The notes: a model not told the origin generated them from the sequence alone. Numbered from the stretch's first letter, positions 16,676 through 25,744 are shown. The stretch: 64,000 bases of DNA from Streptomyces sp. WM4235 (GCF_001279725.1 NZ_LGDE01000068.1:62001-126000); one strand, 5' to 3'. Numbers and translations: made by a program.

Positions 16676-18079
16676 ATGGCAGCATCGGCAGCCCAGGACA
16701 GCGCCGTCGAGCGCATCGTCATCGAGAACTGTGCCATCGCGACCGTTGACGCGAACGACACCGAGTACGCCTCGGGTCACGTGGTCGTCGCCGGCAACAA
16801 GATCGAGTCGATCGGTGCGGGCAAAGCCCCCGAGAACCTCGCCAACGTGGTCCGCCGCATCGACGGCACGGGTCACCTCGTCACCCCGGGTCTGGTCAAC
16901 ACGCACCACCACTTCTACCAGTGGATCACCCGTGGTCTGGCCACCGACCACAACCTCTTCAACTGGCTCGTCGCCCTGTACCCGACGTGGGCGCGCATCG
17001 ACGAGCAGATGACGTACACGGCCGCCCAGGGCTCCCTGGCGATGATGGCCAAGGGCGGCGTCACCACCGCCATGGACCACCACTACGTCTTCCCCAAGGG
17101 CTCCGGCGACCTCTCCGGCTCGATCATCCGCGCCGCGTCCGAGATGGGCGTCCGCTTCACCCTGGCCCGCGGATCGATGGACCGCAGCGTCAAGGACGGC
17201 GGCCTGCCGCCGGACCACGCCGTCGAGACCCTCGAAGGCGCGCTCGCCGACACCGAGGCGACCGTCAAGAAGCACCACGACCACTCCTTCGACGCGATGA
17301 CCCAGGTCGCCGTCGCCCCGTGCTCCCCCTTCTCGGTCTCCACCGAGCTGCTGAAGCAGGGCGCCGAGCTGGCCCGCCGGCTGAACGTGCGCCTGCACAC
17401 GCACGGCTCGGAGACCGTCGAGGAGGAGCAGTTCTGCAAGGAACTGTTCGGCATGGGCCCGACCGACTACTTCGAGTCGACCGGCTGGCTCGGCGAGGAC
17501 GTGTGGATGGCGCACAGCGTCCACATGAACGACTCCGACATCGCCGCGTTCGCCCGCACCAAGACCGGTGTGGCGCACTGCCCGTCCTCCAACGCCCGTC
17601 TGGCCGCCGGCATCGCCCGCGTGCCCGACATGCTGGCCGCCGGCGTACCGGTCGGCCTCGGCGTGGACGGCACCGCCTCCAACGAGTCCGGTGAGCTGCA
17701 CACCGAGCTGCGCAACGCGCTGCTCATCAACCGCCTGAACCCCGTCCACCGCGAGCGCGCACTGAACGCGCGCCAGGCCCTGCGCCTCGGTACGTACGGT
17801 GGCGCCCAGGTCCTCGGCCGCGCCGACAACATCGGTTCGCTGGAGGTGGGCAAGCTCGCCGACCTGGTGATGTGGAACGTCAGCACGCTGGCGCACTCCT
17901 CCATCGCCGACCCGGTCACCGCGCTCGTCTTCGGCGCGGCCGCACCGGTCACCCTCTCGCTGGTCAACGGCAAGCAGATCGTCGAGAACAACCGACTGCT
18001 CTTCGCCGACGAGGACGCGATCGCCGTGTCCACGCGGGAAGAGGCCCAGCGCCTCGCGCGGCTCTCCGCGCAGGCCTGA
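16676..18079 (+). CDS. 8-oxoguanine deaminase (TrzN/AtzB-like amidohydrolase)
   Basis: This cytosolic zinc amidohydrolase of 467 residues most likely deaminates 8-oxoguanine to urate. Metal ligands are visible in NTHHHFYQW, in HTHGSE, in the SVHMND segment and in the final VDGTASNES. The pattern VDGTASNES with NTHHHFYQWITRG is typical of the 8-oxoguanine deaminase and TrzN branch. The ATG lies 6 bases after GAGGAAG; an in-frame ATG 36 bases upstream is less supported. Its place between uricase and a purine permease supports the substrate choice, because its product would feed uricase directly. Guanine, cytosine and s-triazine deaminases are alternatives within the superfamily. Confidence 0.85.
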   Translation: MAASAAQDSAVERIVIENCAIATVDANDTEYASGHVVVAGNKIESIGAGKAPENLANVVRRIDGTGHLVTPGLVNTHHHFYQWITRGLATDHNLFNWLVALYPTWARIDEQMTYTAAQGSLAMMAKGGVTTAMDHHYVFPKGSGDLSGSIIRAASEMGVRFTLARGSMDRSVKDGGLPPDHAVETLEGALADTEATVKKHHDHSFDAMTQVAVAPCSPFSVSTELLKQGAELARRLNVRLHTHGSETVEEEQFCKELFGMGPTDYFESTGWLGEDVWMAHSVHMNDSDIAAFARTKTGVAHCPSSNARLAAGIARVPDMLAAGVPVGLGVDGTASNESGELHTELRNALLINRLNPVHRERALNARQALRLGTYGGAQVLGRADNIGSLEVGKLADLVMWNVSTLAHSSIADPVTALVFGAAAPVTLSLVNGKQIVENNRLLFADEDAIAVSTREEAQRLARLSAQA

Positions 18080-18120
18080 TCCCCCGGAGTCCGGTCGGGG
18101 GGGACGGCCCTCGACCGGCG

Positions 18121-18147
18121 GCCGCGGACCCGAGCGGGGTCCGCGGC
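18121..18147 (+). terminator. Terminator after the 8-oxoguanine deaminase gene
   Basis: An 11-bp perfect stem (18121-18131 with 18137-18147) closes a 5-base loop, 41 bases past the stop. The rest of the 372-base gap to the permease holds no gene; a small inverted repeat AACGA/TCGTT near 18296-18316 is the only other structure noted. Confidence 0.75.
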
Positions 18148-18451
18148 AGCCGTTCCCGGGAAGCGCCCGAGGTCAACACCGAGGGCGCCCCCGGGGGCGG
18201 TGACTCGTGACACTCTCACGGCGCGCACCACCATCGGCACGCCACCGCGTCACGCCACGGCCCGCGGGCTCCCACGCACCGCGGCATTCCGTGGGAACGA
18301 CTCGGGCGAATCGTTTCCGCACCCCGTGCGTCCCTCACACCCCCTCGGGACGGCACCTCGACAACTTCACAACGGCTCGACTAGCACCGCTTTCGCACCA
18401 CCTCCCAGACACCCACGTCCCTGCCGACGTGTTACCCGACCGGAGGAAGCC

Positions 18452-19846
18452 GTGGCCGCAACGCCCAGGTTTCGCAAAGATGCAGTCGCAGTACCGGAGG
18501 AGACGCACCCGGTCGACGAGACCCTGCCTCCGCTGAAAATGTTCACGAGCGGTCTCCAACACGTGGCCGCCATGTACGCGGGTGTCGTCGCCCCGCCCAT
18601 GATCGTCGGACCCGCCGTCGGTCTCTCCGCCACCGAGACGGCCTTCCTGATGGGCGCCTCGCTCTTCACCGCCGGCCTCGCCACCCTGCTCCAGACCCTC
18701 GGGTTCTGGAAGATCGGCGCCAAACTCCCCTTCGTCAACGGCGTCTCCTTCGCCGGCGTCACCCCGATGATCGCCATCGGCAAGGGGGAGGGGGTCGACG
18801 CCATCCCCGTCATCTTCGGTGCGATCATCGTCGCCGGACTCCTCGGCTTCCTGGCCGCCCCCTACTTCGGGAAGCTCGTCCGCTTCTTCCCACCCGTCGT
18901 CACCGGCACGGTCATCACCCTGATCGGCGTCTCACTGCTCCCGGTGGCGTTCAACTGGTCGCAGGGCGGCAACAGCACCGCCTCCGACTACGGATCGATG
19001 CAGAACATCGGCATGGCCGCCCTCACCCTGGCGATCGTGCTGGTCATGCGGAAGTTCCTGCGGGGCTTCCTCCAGCAGATATCCATCCTGCTCGGCCTGG
19101 TCGTGGGCACCCTCATCGCGATCCCGCTGCACATGACGAACTTCGACGCCATCCGCGACGCGGACATCGTCGGCTTCCCCACCCCGTTCCACTTCGGCGC
19201 CCCGCAGTTCCAGGTCGCGGCCATCATCTCCATGTGCATCGTGATGCTGGTCTGCATGACCGAGTCCACTGCCGACATCCTGGCCCTCGGCAAGATCGTG
19301 GGCCGTCCGGCGGACGCGAAGACCATCGAGGGCGGCCTGCGCGCCGACACCCTCGGCAGCGCCGTCAGCCCGCTGTTCAACGGCTTCATGTGCAGTGCCT
19401 TCGCCCAGAACATCGGACTCGTCGCGATGACCAAGGTGCGCAGCCGGTTCGTCGTCGCGGCCGGCGGCGGCATCCTGATCCTGCTCGGCCTGTGTCCGGT
19501 GGCGGCCTCCGTGATCGGCGTGGTGCCGCTGCCCGTGCTCGGCGGCGCCGGCATCGTCCTCTTCGGCTCGGTCGCCGCCAGCGGCATCCAGACCCTGGCG
19601 GGCGCCGCCATGGAGAAGGGCGAGAACGCCCTGATCGTGGCCGCCTCGGTCGGCATCGGCCTGATACCGATCGCCGCCCCCGGCTTCTACCACGCCTTCC
19701 CGAAGGACCTGTTGGTCGTCCTCGACTCCGGCATCAGCACCGGCTGCGTCGTGGCGATCCTGCTCAACCTGGCCTTCAACCACCTCGGCGCCAAGAAGAA
19801 GGACGAGGCCGCACAGGCCACGTCGGAACCGGCGTTCGTGCACTGA
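18452..19846 (+). CDS. NCS2 purine permease, urate/xanthine type
   Basis: The 464-residue integral membrane protein belongs to the nucleobase-cation symporter 2 family and imports a purine base with protons or sodium. The family motif SGLQHVAAMYAGVVAPP marks helix 1, and the signature TESTADILALGKIVGRP lies in helix 8, where the glutamate contacts the substrate. Urate or xanthine rather than uracil is suggested by the neighbours; sequence alone does not decide. The GTG start has CGGAGGAAG upstream; a longer in-frame form beginning 250 bases earlier would add a basic, non-membrane tail and was rejected. Confidence 0.9.
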   Translation: MAATPRFRKDAVAVPEETHPVDETLPPLKMFTSGLQHVAAMYAGVVAPPMIVGPAVGLSATETAFLMGASLFTAGLATLLQTLGFWKIGAKLPFVNGVSFAGVTPMIAIGKGEGVDAIPVIFGAIIVAGLLGFLAAPYFGKLVRFFPPVVTGTVITLIGVSLLPVAFNWSQGGNSTASDYGSMQNIGMAALTLAIVLVMRKFLRGFLQQISILLGLVVGTLIAIPLHMTNFDAIRDADIVGFPTPFHFGAPQFQVAAIISMCIVMLVCMTESTADILALGKIVGRPADAKTIEGGLRADTLGSAVSPLFNGFMCSAFAQNIGLVAMTKVRSRFVVAAGGGILILLGLCPVAASVIGVVPLPVLGGAGIVLFGSVAASGIQTLAGAAMEKGENALIVAASVGIGLIPIAAPGFYHAFPKDLLVVLDSGISTGCVVAILLNLAFNHLGAKKKDEAAQATSEPAFVH

Positions 19847-19862
19847 GGCCGGACCCCCGGCC

Positions 19863-19921
19863 GGCGCGCGGCGGTGCGTACGCCACCCACTGCGGGTGTG
19901 GCGTACGCACCGCCGCGCGCC
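19863..19921. terminator. Very long bidirectional hairpin between convergent genes
   Basis: The arms 19863-19886 and 19898-19921 are perfect complements over 24 bp around an 11-base loop. It lies 16 bases after the permease stop and 85 bases from the stop of the convergent Lrp-type gene, so it can stop transcription from both sides. Confidence 0.88.
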
Positions 19922-20005
19922 CGTGCTCCCCCACGGGTCCGCGTCCGGCGGCGCGGCCCACTCCCCGGGACCGCCCCGGACCGACCGCCCGTACCCCCGC
20001 CGGCA

Positions 20006-21061
20006 TCAGGCCGCGCGCGTCGGCTCCGTCCAGATGTCCGGGAGCACCGTGCGCACGCGTCGCCCCTCCTGGTCCAACTCCTGCGCCTCCGACTTGCGCA
20101 CGTGGAGCGCCACCGCCGAGTCGGTGACCCGCATCGCCGGCAACCGGCGCGAGAGGTCCGAGGTGTAGTGGGCCAGCTCCGCGATCGTGCGCAGCCGCGC
20201 ACTGATCATGAAGTTCCAGGGCCCGCTGACGGACATGCAGGTCCGGGTCTCGCGTAACCCGATCGCCGCCGCCGCGCAGTCGGCCACCTCGTGCTCGGGC
20301 ACCTCCGCCCACAAGGTCGCCGACACCGGCCAGCCCGAGACCCCCGAGGCCATCGCGCAGCTGTAGCGCAGGCCCTGCCCCGCCTCCAGCCGGCCCAGCC
20401 GGCGACGCACCGTGGACTCGCTCATGCCGGTCTCCCGCGCCAGCGAGGCCACGCTGCGTCGCGCGTCCGAGGCCAGCGCCAGCACCAACGGCCGGTCCTC
20501 CTCGGTCATGTTCGACGGCGCCGGGCCGGCGAGGGCCGCCGACGACGTGGAGCGGCGGGTCCGCCCGGTCAGCTGATCGATCTGGAGGGGGGACAGTTGA
20601 TCCAGGCGCCACCGGTCGGGGGCGCTGTGCACCGCCGTCACCATCGACGACCGGGTCGCGCCCACCCCGGGGATCCGCTGGACGCGGAACGACAGGTAGC
20701 GGTACAGCGTGTGCAGGTTCGGGACGGCCACGAACGCCAACAGGTCACGGGCGCCCGTGGTGTGCTGCACGCCGAGCGTGTGCGGGTCCCCGACCAGCGC
20801 CGCGCCGACCGCCGGGGCGGTGCCGGCGGCGCAGGTCACCTCCACCCAGGCCATGCAGGGCGACTGGTTGCCCGTACGCAGCCCCAGCCCCGATATCCAG
20901 GCCTCACCGGCCCCCGTCATGCGCTCCCAGCGGCGGGCCAGCGTGTCGGGGCGGGCGCCGAGCACCGGCCCCAACCGCTCCCAGCTCGCCCGGGGCGCGA
21001 GCTGGAGTGCGTGGACGAGCGCCCGGTCGGTGTCGTCCACGGCGGAAATGGCCGCGTGCAT
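20006..21061 (-). CDS. Double-module Lrp/AsnC regulator with a TTA codon
   Basis: The 351-residue protein contains two Lrp-like units in tandem. The first HTH spans about residues 8-55 (DDTDRALVHALQLAPRASW) and the second about 190-240 (LVLALASDARRSVASLARETGMSESTVRRRL); each is followed by a ligand-binding-like domain. The second HTH is much more canonical. The ATG at 21061 has GGGGGAAGG upstream and lies at the right distance from the first HTH; a start 60 bases earlier is possible. Leu269 is encoded by TTA (20255-20257), a codon read only by the bldA tRNA in Streptomyces, so translation may be restricted to late growth. It is divergent from the ATPase gene at 21190. Confidence 0.88.
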   Translation of the reverse strand: MHAAISAVDDTDRALVHALQLAPRASWERLGPVLGARPDTLARRWERMTGAGEAWISGLGLRTGNQSPCMAWVEVTCAAGTAPAVGAALVGDPHTLGVQHTTGARDLLAFVAVPNLHTLYRYLSFRVQRIPGVGATRSSMVTAVHSAPDRWRLDQLSPLQIDQLTGRTRRSTSSAALAGPAPSNMTEEDRPLVLALASDARRSVASLARETGMSESTVRRRLGRLEAGQGLRYSCAMASGVSGWPVSATLWAEVPEHEVADCAAAAIGLRETRTCMSVSGPWNFMISARLRTIAELAHYTSDLSRRLPAMRVTDSAVALHVRKSEAQELDQEGRRVRTVLPDIWTEPTRAA

Positions 21062-21189
21062 ACCTTCCCCCTGGTGGTTCTCCCGGTCGCGGGTCGGAAG
21101 ACCGGACTTTCCGCAGATCATCTCTCTTTGTGCACCGAACCGATGAATCCGACGGTGGTGCGCGAGTACAGGACGTCGCGGGAGGACGC

Positions 21190-23184
21190 GTGGGTGACCC
21201 CGAAGCGTGCGCGCGCCGCACCGTGCCCGCGGAGCTGTCCGATGTCGTCGGCCGGGACCGGGAGACGGCCGCCACCGCCGAACTGCTCGCCGCCGGACGG
21301 CTGGTGACCCTCACCGGACCCGCCGGCATCGGCAAGACCCGGCTCGCCGTGCGCACCGTACGCGCCCTGACCGCCGCCGACGGCGCCGACACCGTGTGGG
21401 TGGAGCTGTCCACGCTCCCCGAATCCCGTTGGGCGGTGATGGAACACGAACTGGTCCACGGGCTCGCCGGCCGTGAGGTGCTTCTGGTGCTCGACGGCTG
21501 CGAACAACTGGGGGACAAGGCCGCACGGGTGGTCGCGGACCTGATGGCCTGGCTGCCCCGGGCCCGCATCCTGGCGACCTCCCAACGACGGCTCGACCTG
21601 CCGGGCGAAGCCGAGCTCGCCGTCCCGCCGCTGTCCCTGCCCGCCGAACCCCGGGACCCCGCCGCGCGGCAACCGGCCACCGCGATCGTCGGCTCCGCCG
21701 CGGTGCGGCTCTACGAGGAACGCGCACGCGGCGCCGACCCCTTCTTCGAGCTCACCGACGCCAACGCCGCCGCCGTCGCCGCCCTGTGCCGAGCCCTCGA
21801 CGGCATCCCCGGAGCACTGGAACTCGCCGCCGGGCGCGCACACCGGTACCCGCCCCTGGAAGCCCTGCGCCGCCTGACCGCCGACCCGCTGACCTTCCTC
21901 GCCGGCGGCGCCGGTCGCGCCACCCGCGTCGACGCCGAGCGCACCCACCGACTCGCCTCCCCGGCCGAACGCCTCCTGTGGGAACGGCTCTCCGTCTTCG
22001 CCGGCCCCTTCGACGCGGCCGCCGTCGCCGACGTGTGCGGGTTCGGGGAACTCACCCCGGACACGGCCGTGGAAGCCCTGGCCCGACTGGCCCCCGCCCT
22101 GCTCGCGGACGAGGAGCGCCCCGGCCGGCACCGACTGCCCCTGTCCGTACGCGCCCACGCGGCCATGCGTCTGGCCCGCCGGCCCGGAGACGACGGGACC
22201 ACCGTCGCCCTGCGCCACCAGGAGCGGTGTCGCTCGCTCGCGGAACGCGCCGCGCGACTGTGGCGGGGTGGCGCGCAGAGCGAGGCGCGCGCCCTGGCCC
22301 TGGCCGAACTCCCCGAACTGCGGGCCGCGATGAACCCGCTCGCCGTCGGTTCGGGCGCCGCCCTGGAACTGGCCGTCACCCTGTGGTTCCTCTGGTCGGC
22401 CTGCGGGCTCCCGGCGGAGGGCCGGTGCCACCTGGAGCGCGCCCTCGCCCTGCACCCGCGGCCCCGGCCGGCCCGCGCTCTGTGGCTGACCGCCTGGCTG
22501 ACGGCGATCCTCGACGGGACGGACGGTACGGACCCGCTGCTGGTGGAGGCGTGGAGCGCCGCCGTGCGCGAAGGAGACGACGACTGCCTGGCGCGGCTCG
22601 CGCACGTTCGCGGCACGATCGCGCTCTGGGAACGCCGCCACGAGAGTGCTGTCGCCGAGTACCGGGAGGCGCTGGAACTGCTGCCCGCCGGGACCGGGTC
22701 CGGCCCCGGCCCCGGCCGGGAGGTGCTCCGGGCCGCCCTCGCACTGGCCCTCGCGCACGTGGACCCGCTCGCCGAACCGTCGACGGAGCCGCTCGTCGAT
22801 CCGCTCGCCGATCCGCCCGGCGGGCGTCGCGACCCGTGGGCCCGTTCCTGGGCGAGCCACGCCTCGGCCGTGCGCCTGGCCCGCCAGGGGCGTACCGATG
22901 CGGCTCGTACCGAGGTGCTGCGCGCGCTGGAGACACAGTCGGCCCTGGGCGACCGGACCGGCCGGGCATTCTCGGCGGAGCTGTTGGCCGAGTTGGAGGC
23001 GGGCCAGGGCCGGTACGCGCGATCCGCCCGGCTCCTCGGTTCGGTCTCCGGGGCCCGCCCGGCGGCCGCCCGCCCGCCGCGCGCCCTGGACGTCCTGGGG
23101 GACCGGATGCCCGAGGAGGAACTCCGGGCGGCGTACGCGGAGGGCGCACGGATCGGACCGCGAGCGCTGCTGCCTGAATTCTGA
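21190..23184 (+). CDS. STAND-type ATPase without a DNA-binding domain
   Basis: The 664-residue protein has a P-loop (TGPAGIGKT, residues 42-50), a Walker-B-like VLLVLDGCEQL near residue 100 and an ATSQRRL sensor segment, as in the NB-ARC-like ATPases of SARP and LuxR regulators. The C-terminal 300 residues are alpha-helical and resemble TPR-like superhelix without clear repeats. A Pro/Asp/Leu-rich insert (DPLAEPSTEPLVDPLAD) lies near 525-545. No HTH is seen at either end, so it is either a regulator that acts through partners or a relic of one. The GTG follows GGGAGG by 5 bases. It is divergent from the Lrp-type gene and precedes the saccharopine-dehydrogenase-like gene by about 120 bases. 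Confidence 0.8.
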   Translation: MGDPEACARRTVPAELSDVVGRDRETAATAELLAAGRLVTLTGPAGIGKTRLAVRTVRALTAADGADTVWVELSTLPESRWAVMEHELVHGLAGREVLLVLDGCEQLGDKAARVVADLMAWLPRARILATSQRRLDLPGEAELAVPPLSLPAEPRDPAARQPATAIVGSAAVRLYEERARGADPFFELTDANAAAVAALCRALDGIPGALELAAGRAHRYPPLEALRRLTADPLTFLAGGAGRATRVDAERTHRLASPAERLLWERLSVFAGPFDAAAVADVCGFGELTPDTAVEALARLAPALLADEERPGRHRLPLSVRAHAAMRLARRPGDDGTTVALRHQERCRSLAERAARLWRGGAQSEARALALAELPELRAAMNPLAVGSGAALELAVTLWFLWSACGLPAEGRCHLERALALHPRPRPARALWLTAWLTAILDGTDGTDPLLVEAWSAAVREGDDDCLARLAHVRGTIALWERRHESAVAEYREALELLPAGTGSGPGPGREVLRAALALALAHVDPLAEPSTEPLVDPLADPPGGRRDPWARSWASHASAVRLARQGRTDAARTEVLRALETQSALGDRTGRAFSAELLAELEAGQGRYARSARLLGSVSGARPAAARPPRALDVLGDRMPEEELRAAYAEGARIGPRALLPEF

Positions 23185-23305
23185 GCCCCCGTTCCCGCTG
23201 CCGCGCTCCTTGCCGAACGCCATCGGTGAACGGACTCTGATGGTCGGTCACATGTTGCACGCGGACGTCCGTCGAGGCGTCCTGAGCAGACAGGTGGTAC
23301 CGCCG

Positions 23306-24427
23306 ATGGCAGATGTGCCGCAGTTGTGGATGCGCAACGAGACACGCCTCACCGAACGAAGGGCCCCGCTCACCCCCCAGGACGCCGGACGGCTCGTCCG
23401 GCAGGGCGTACGACTCACCGTGGAGGACTCCGACCACCGCGTCTTCCCCCTCGCCGCGTACGTGGACGCCGGCTGCCGCGCCGCACCCGCCGGATCCTGG
23501 GCGGACGGGGCCGCACCCCGGTCCGCGTACGTCCTGGGCCTCAAGGAACTCCCGCCGACACCCGAGCGGTTGCACCACCGACACGTGTACTTCGGGCACG
23601 CGTACAAGGGCCAGGCCGAGGCCCCGGCGCTGCTGGAGCGGTTCGCGGCGGGCGGCGGGACCCTGCTCGACCTGGAGTACCTGGCCGACGCCCAGGGCCG
23701 CAGGCTCGCCGCCTTCGGGTACTGGGCGGGCTACGTGGGCGCGGCGCTGGCCGTGCTCCAGGCGCGGGGGCTGCTCGAAGGCCCGCTGACACCGATGCCC
23801 CGGGCCGAACTCGACCGCCGATTACGCGCCTCGCGAGCCGTTCCCCCACCCGACGGGGTACAGCTGCGGTCCATCGTGATCGGAGGGTACGGGCGCAGCG
23901 GGCGCGGCGCCTGCGACGCCCTGGTCACCGCCGGCGTACGGGTCACCCGGTGGGACCGCACCGACACCGCCCACCTGGACCGCGCCGCCCTGCTCGGCTG
24001 CGACGTCCTGGTCAACGCGGTGCTCACCACCCGACCCGTACCGCCCTTCCTCACCTCCGCCGACCTGGACGGCGGGCCCGGCCGAGACGGGCGACGCCTC
24101 TCGGTGATCGCCGACATCACCTGCGACACGGGTTCGCCGCTGCACCTGCTGCCCGTCTACGACCGGCTCACCGACTGGACGACTCCGGCCCGCCGGCTGG
24201 GCGACGGCCTGCGACCGCTCGACGTCATCGCCATCGACAACCTGCCGTCCCTCCTTCCGGCCGAAGCCGCCCGGGCGTTCTCGGCGGACCTGCTGCCCAA
24301 ACTGCTTGCCCTGGGGACCGGTACCCCGGACCCCGATTGGCTGCGCTGCCGGGAGGCCTTCACCGAGGCCATGACCACACTGCGACCGACCTTCGTCCGC
24401 GACGGCGACGAGCAACCCGCCGCATAG
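23306..24427 (+). CDS. Saccharopine dehydrogenase-like protein (lysine-forming type) with a TTA codon
   Basis: The 373-residue protein resembles fungal Lys1, the NAD-dependent saccharopine dehydrogenase that forms or uses L-lysine and 2-oxoglutarate. LWMRNETRLTERRAPLTPQDA opens the alanine-dehydrogenase-like fold, KELPP and RHVYFGHAYKGQ match the substrate site, and a Rossmann GGYGRSGRG lies near residue 190. Lysine is made by the diaminopimelate route in Streptomyces, so a catabolic or secondary-metabolic role is more likely. Leu173 uses TTA (23822-23824). The ATG at 23306 was chosen because the family N-terminus begins there, but its ribosome site is poor; in-frame ATGs at 23240 and 23252 are alternatives. 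Confidence 0.8.
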   Translation: MADVPQLWMRNETRLTERRAPLTPQDAGRLVRQGVRLTVEDSDHRVFPLAAYVDAGCRAAPAGSWADGAAPRSAYVLGLKELPPTPERLHHRHVYFGHAYKGQAEAPALLERFAAGGGTLLDLEYLADAQGRRLAAFGYWAGYVGAALAVLQARGLLEGPLTPMPRAELDRRLRASRAVPPPDGVQLRSIVIGGYGRSGRGACDALVTAGVRVTRWDRTDTAHLDRAALLGCDVLVNAVLTTRPVPPFLTSADLDGGPGRDGRRLSVIADITCDTGSPLHLLPVYDRLTDWTTPARRLGDGLRPLDVIAIDNLPSLLPAEAARAFSADLLPKLLALGTGTPDPDWLRCREAFTEAMTTLRPTFVRDGDEQPAA

Positions 24428-24482
24428 GCCCTGGACGGCCCGCCCCGGTCGGGGGTCGGGGGTCGGGCATCCGCCCCGGGCA

Positions 24483-24513
24483 CGGAACCCGGGCCTCTCG
24501 GCCGCGGGTTCCG
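24483..24513. terminator. Hairpin between the saccharopine dehydrogenase-like and lipase genes
   Basis: A 9-bp stem (24483-24491 with 24505-24513), extended inward by GGCC pairing, lies between two convergent genes. Confidence 0.6.
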
Positions 24514-24530
24514 CGCCCCTCGCGCGCGAG

Positions 24531-24560
24531 GGCGGTTCCTACGGGGGCGGTTCCTACGGG
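24531..24560. repeat. 15-bp direct duplication over the lipase stop codon
   Basis: GGCGGTTCCTACGGG occurs twice without a gap (24531-24545 and 24546-24560). The second copy includes the TAG stop of the lipase gene on the minus strand, so the duplication adds a spare stop-containing end downstream. Confidence 0.8.
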
Positions 24561-25744
24561 GCGGGCGTCAGGTACATCCCGCTCTGGTCGCCCCCGGCGG
24601 TGTTCTTGCAACTGTCCCGGGACGTCGCCGGCCGGGCCGCGGCCAGGGCCAGGCAGCGTCCGGCGGCCAGTTGCCCGAAGTGGTTCGGGTGCATGGATTC
24701 CTGGATCAGTCCCTGCGTCTCACTGCTGTCGATCCAGCGCGCCCACTCGCTCGTCCGTGCGGACGCGGCGGTGGTGGAGGTCACCTGCCTGCTGGCCTTC
24801 GCGCACACCTCGCGCCCCTGCATCATGTCCCGCAGGTCCAGGAACTGCACGCCCTTGGCGGCGGCCACCGCGCCCAACCGATCGGCGATCTGCGGCACCA
24901 GCGCGTCCCGCGCCCAGTCGGAGTCCCGGTTCCAGAAGGGGCAGCCGCCGGAGTTCAACCGGCTCCAGTCGCTCTGCGGGTACCGGTTCTCGGCGCCCCG
25001 CGGGATCGGCGAGGGGTAGGACTGCAGGACGACGCGGTACGAGGAGTCCGCGTACCCGGCGCCGCGCATCACCGCCCGGATCTCGTCGACGGACTTGCCC
25101 ACCTTGGCCATCACCCCGTCCATCTTCCCGTCGACGGACTCCTGTTGGTCGTCGTGGCAGTAGGAGCCCCAGAGGACGAAGTCGAAGGCGCACTCCTCGA
25201 TGATGTCGGCGAAGCCGAGATCGTTCCCGCCGATGGACAGCACGATCACCTTGACGTCGTGGCTCGCGGCCACGGCGGCGAGCTGATCGGCCTGCGGGGC
25301 CTCGCCCTTGAAGGACACCCCGCCGTTGGACGCCCGGAAGACGTTGTCCGACACCGCCCCGGAACACGCCAGGTTCACGGCCACGTCGGCGATCGGCCCC
25401 GCGCTGCGCACCTCGGCCGAGTCCGACCGGTGGCAGCCGCCGGCGGTGGCGCCGTACACCTTGGAAGGATCGTAGGAACTGCCGCTGATCCAGGCCCGGT
25501 CGGTGCCGTTGCGGCTGCCGCCGTTGGTCAGGCTGTTGCCCTTCCACCGGCCGGCCTCGCCGGAGATGTAGCTGTCGCCCAGGGAGACCACCGCGGTGGG
25601 CCCGTTGCCCGGGCTCGCCGCGGACGTTCCCGCCCCGCCGGTCACGAGCGCGGCGGCGGTGAGGGGGAGGATCAGTGCGGCCCCGGCCAGTCGTCGCACA
25701 CGACTGCCGGTCCGGCCCTTGCCGGTGTTGCGGAATCCGATCAC
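24554..25744 (-). CDS. Secreted SGNH/GDSL hydrolase (lipase/esterase)
   Basis: The 396-residue protein is exported: a basic N-terminus and a hydrophobic core (GAALILPLTAAALVTGG) precede a likely cleavage after TSAA. The nucleophile Ser58 lies in the GDSY block, the oxyanion block is IGGNDLGF, and the catalytic His is in MHPNHFGQ near the C-terminus. Cysteines are placed as in extracellular Streptomyces lipases with disulfides. The GTG at 25744 has AGGAG 7 bases upstream; the GTG 24 bases earlier has none. The natural substrate, lipid or ester, cannot be told from the sequence. Confidence 0.9.
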   Translation of the reverse strand: MIGFRNTGKGRTGSRVRRLAGAALILPLTAAALVTGGAGTSAASPGNGPTAVVSLGDSYISGEAGRWKGNSLTNGGSRNGTDRAWISGSSYDPSKVYGATAGGCHRSDSAEVRSAGPIADVAVNLACSGAVSDNVFRASNGGVSFKGEAPQADQLAAVAASHDVKVIVLSIGGNDLGFADIIEECAFDFVLWGSYCHDDQQESVDGKMDGVMAKVGKSVDEIRAVMRGAGYADSSYRVVLQSYPSPIPRGAENRYPQSDWSRLNSGGCPFWNRDSDWARDALVPQIADRLGAVAAAKGVQFLDLRDMMQGREVCAKASRQVTSTTAASARTSEWARWIDSSETQGLIQESMHPNHFGQLAAGRCLALAAARPATSRDSCKNTAGGDQSGMYLTPAP

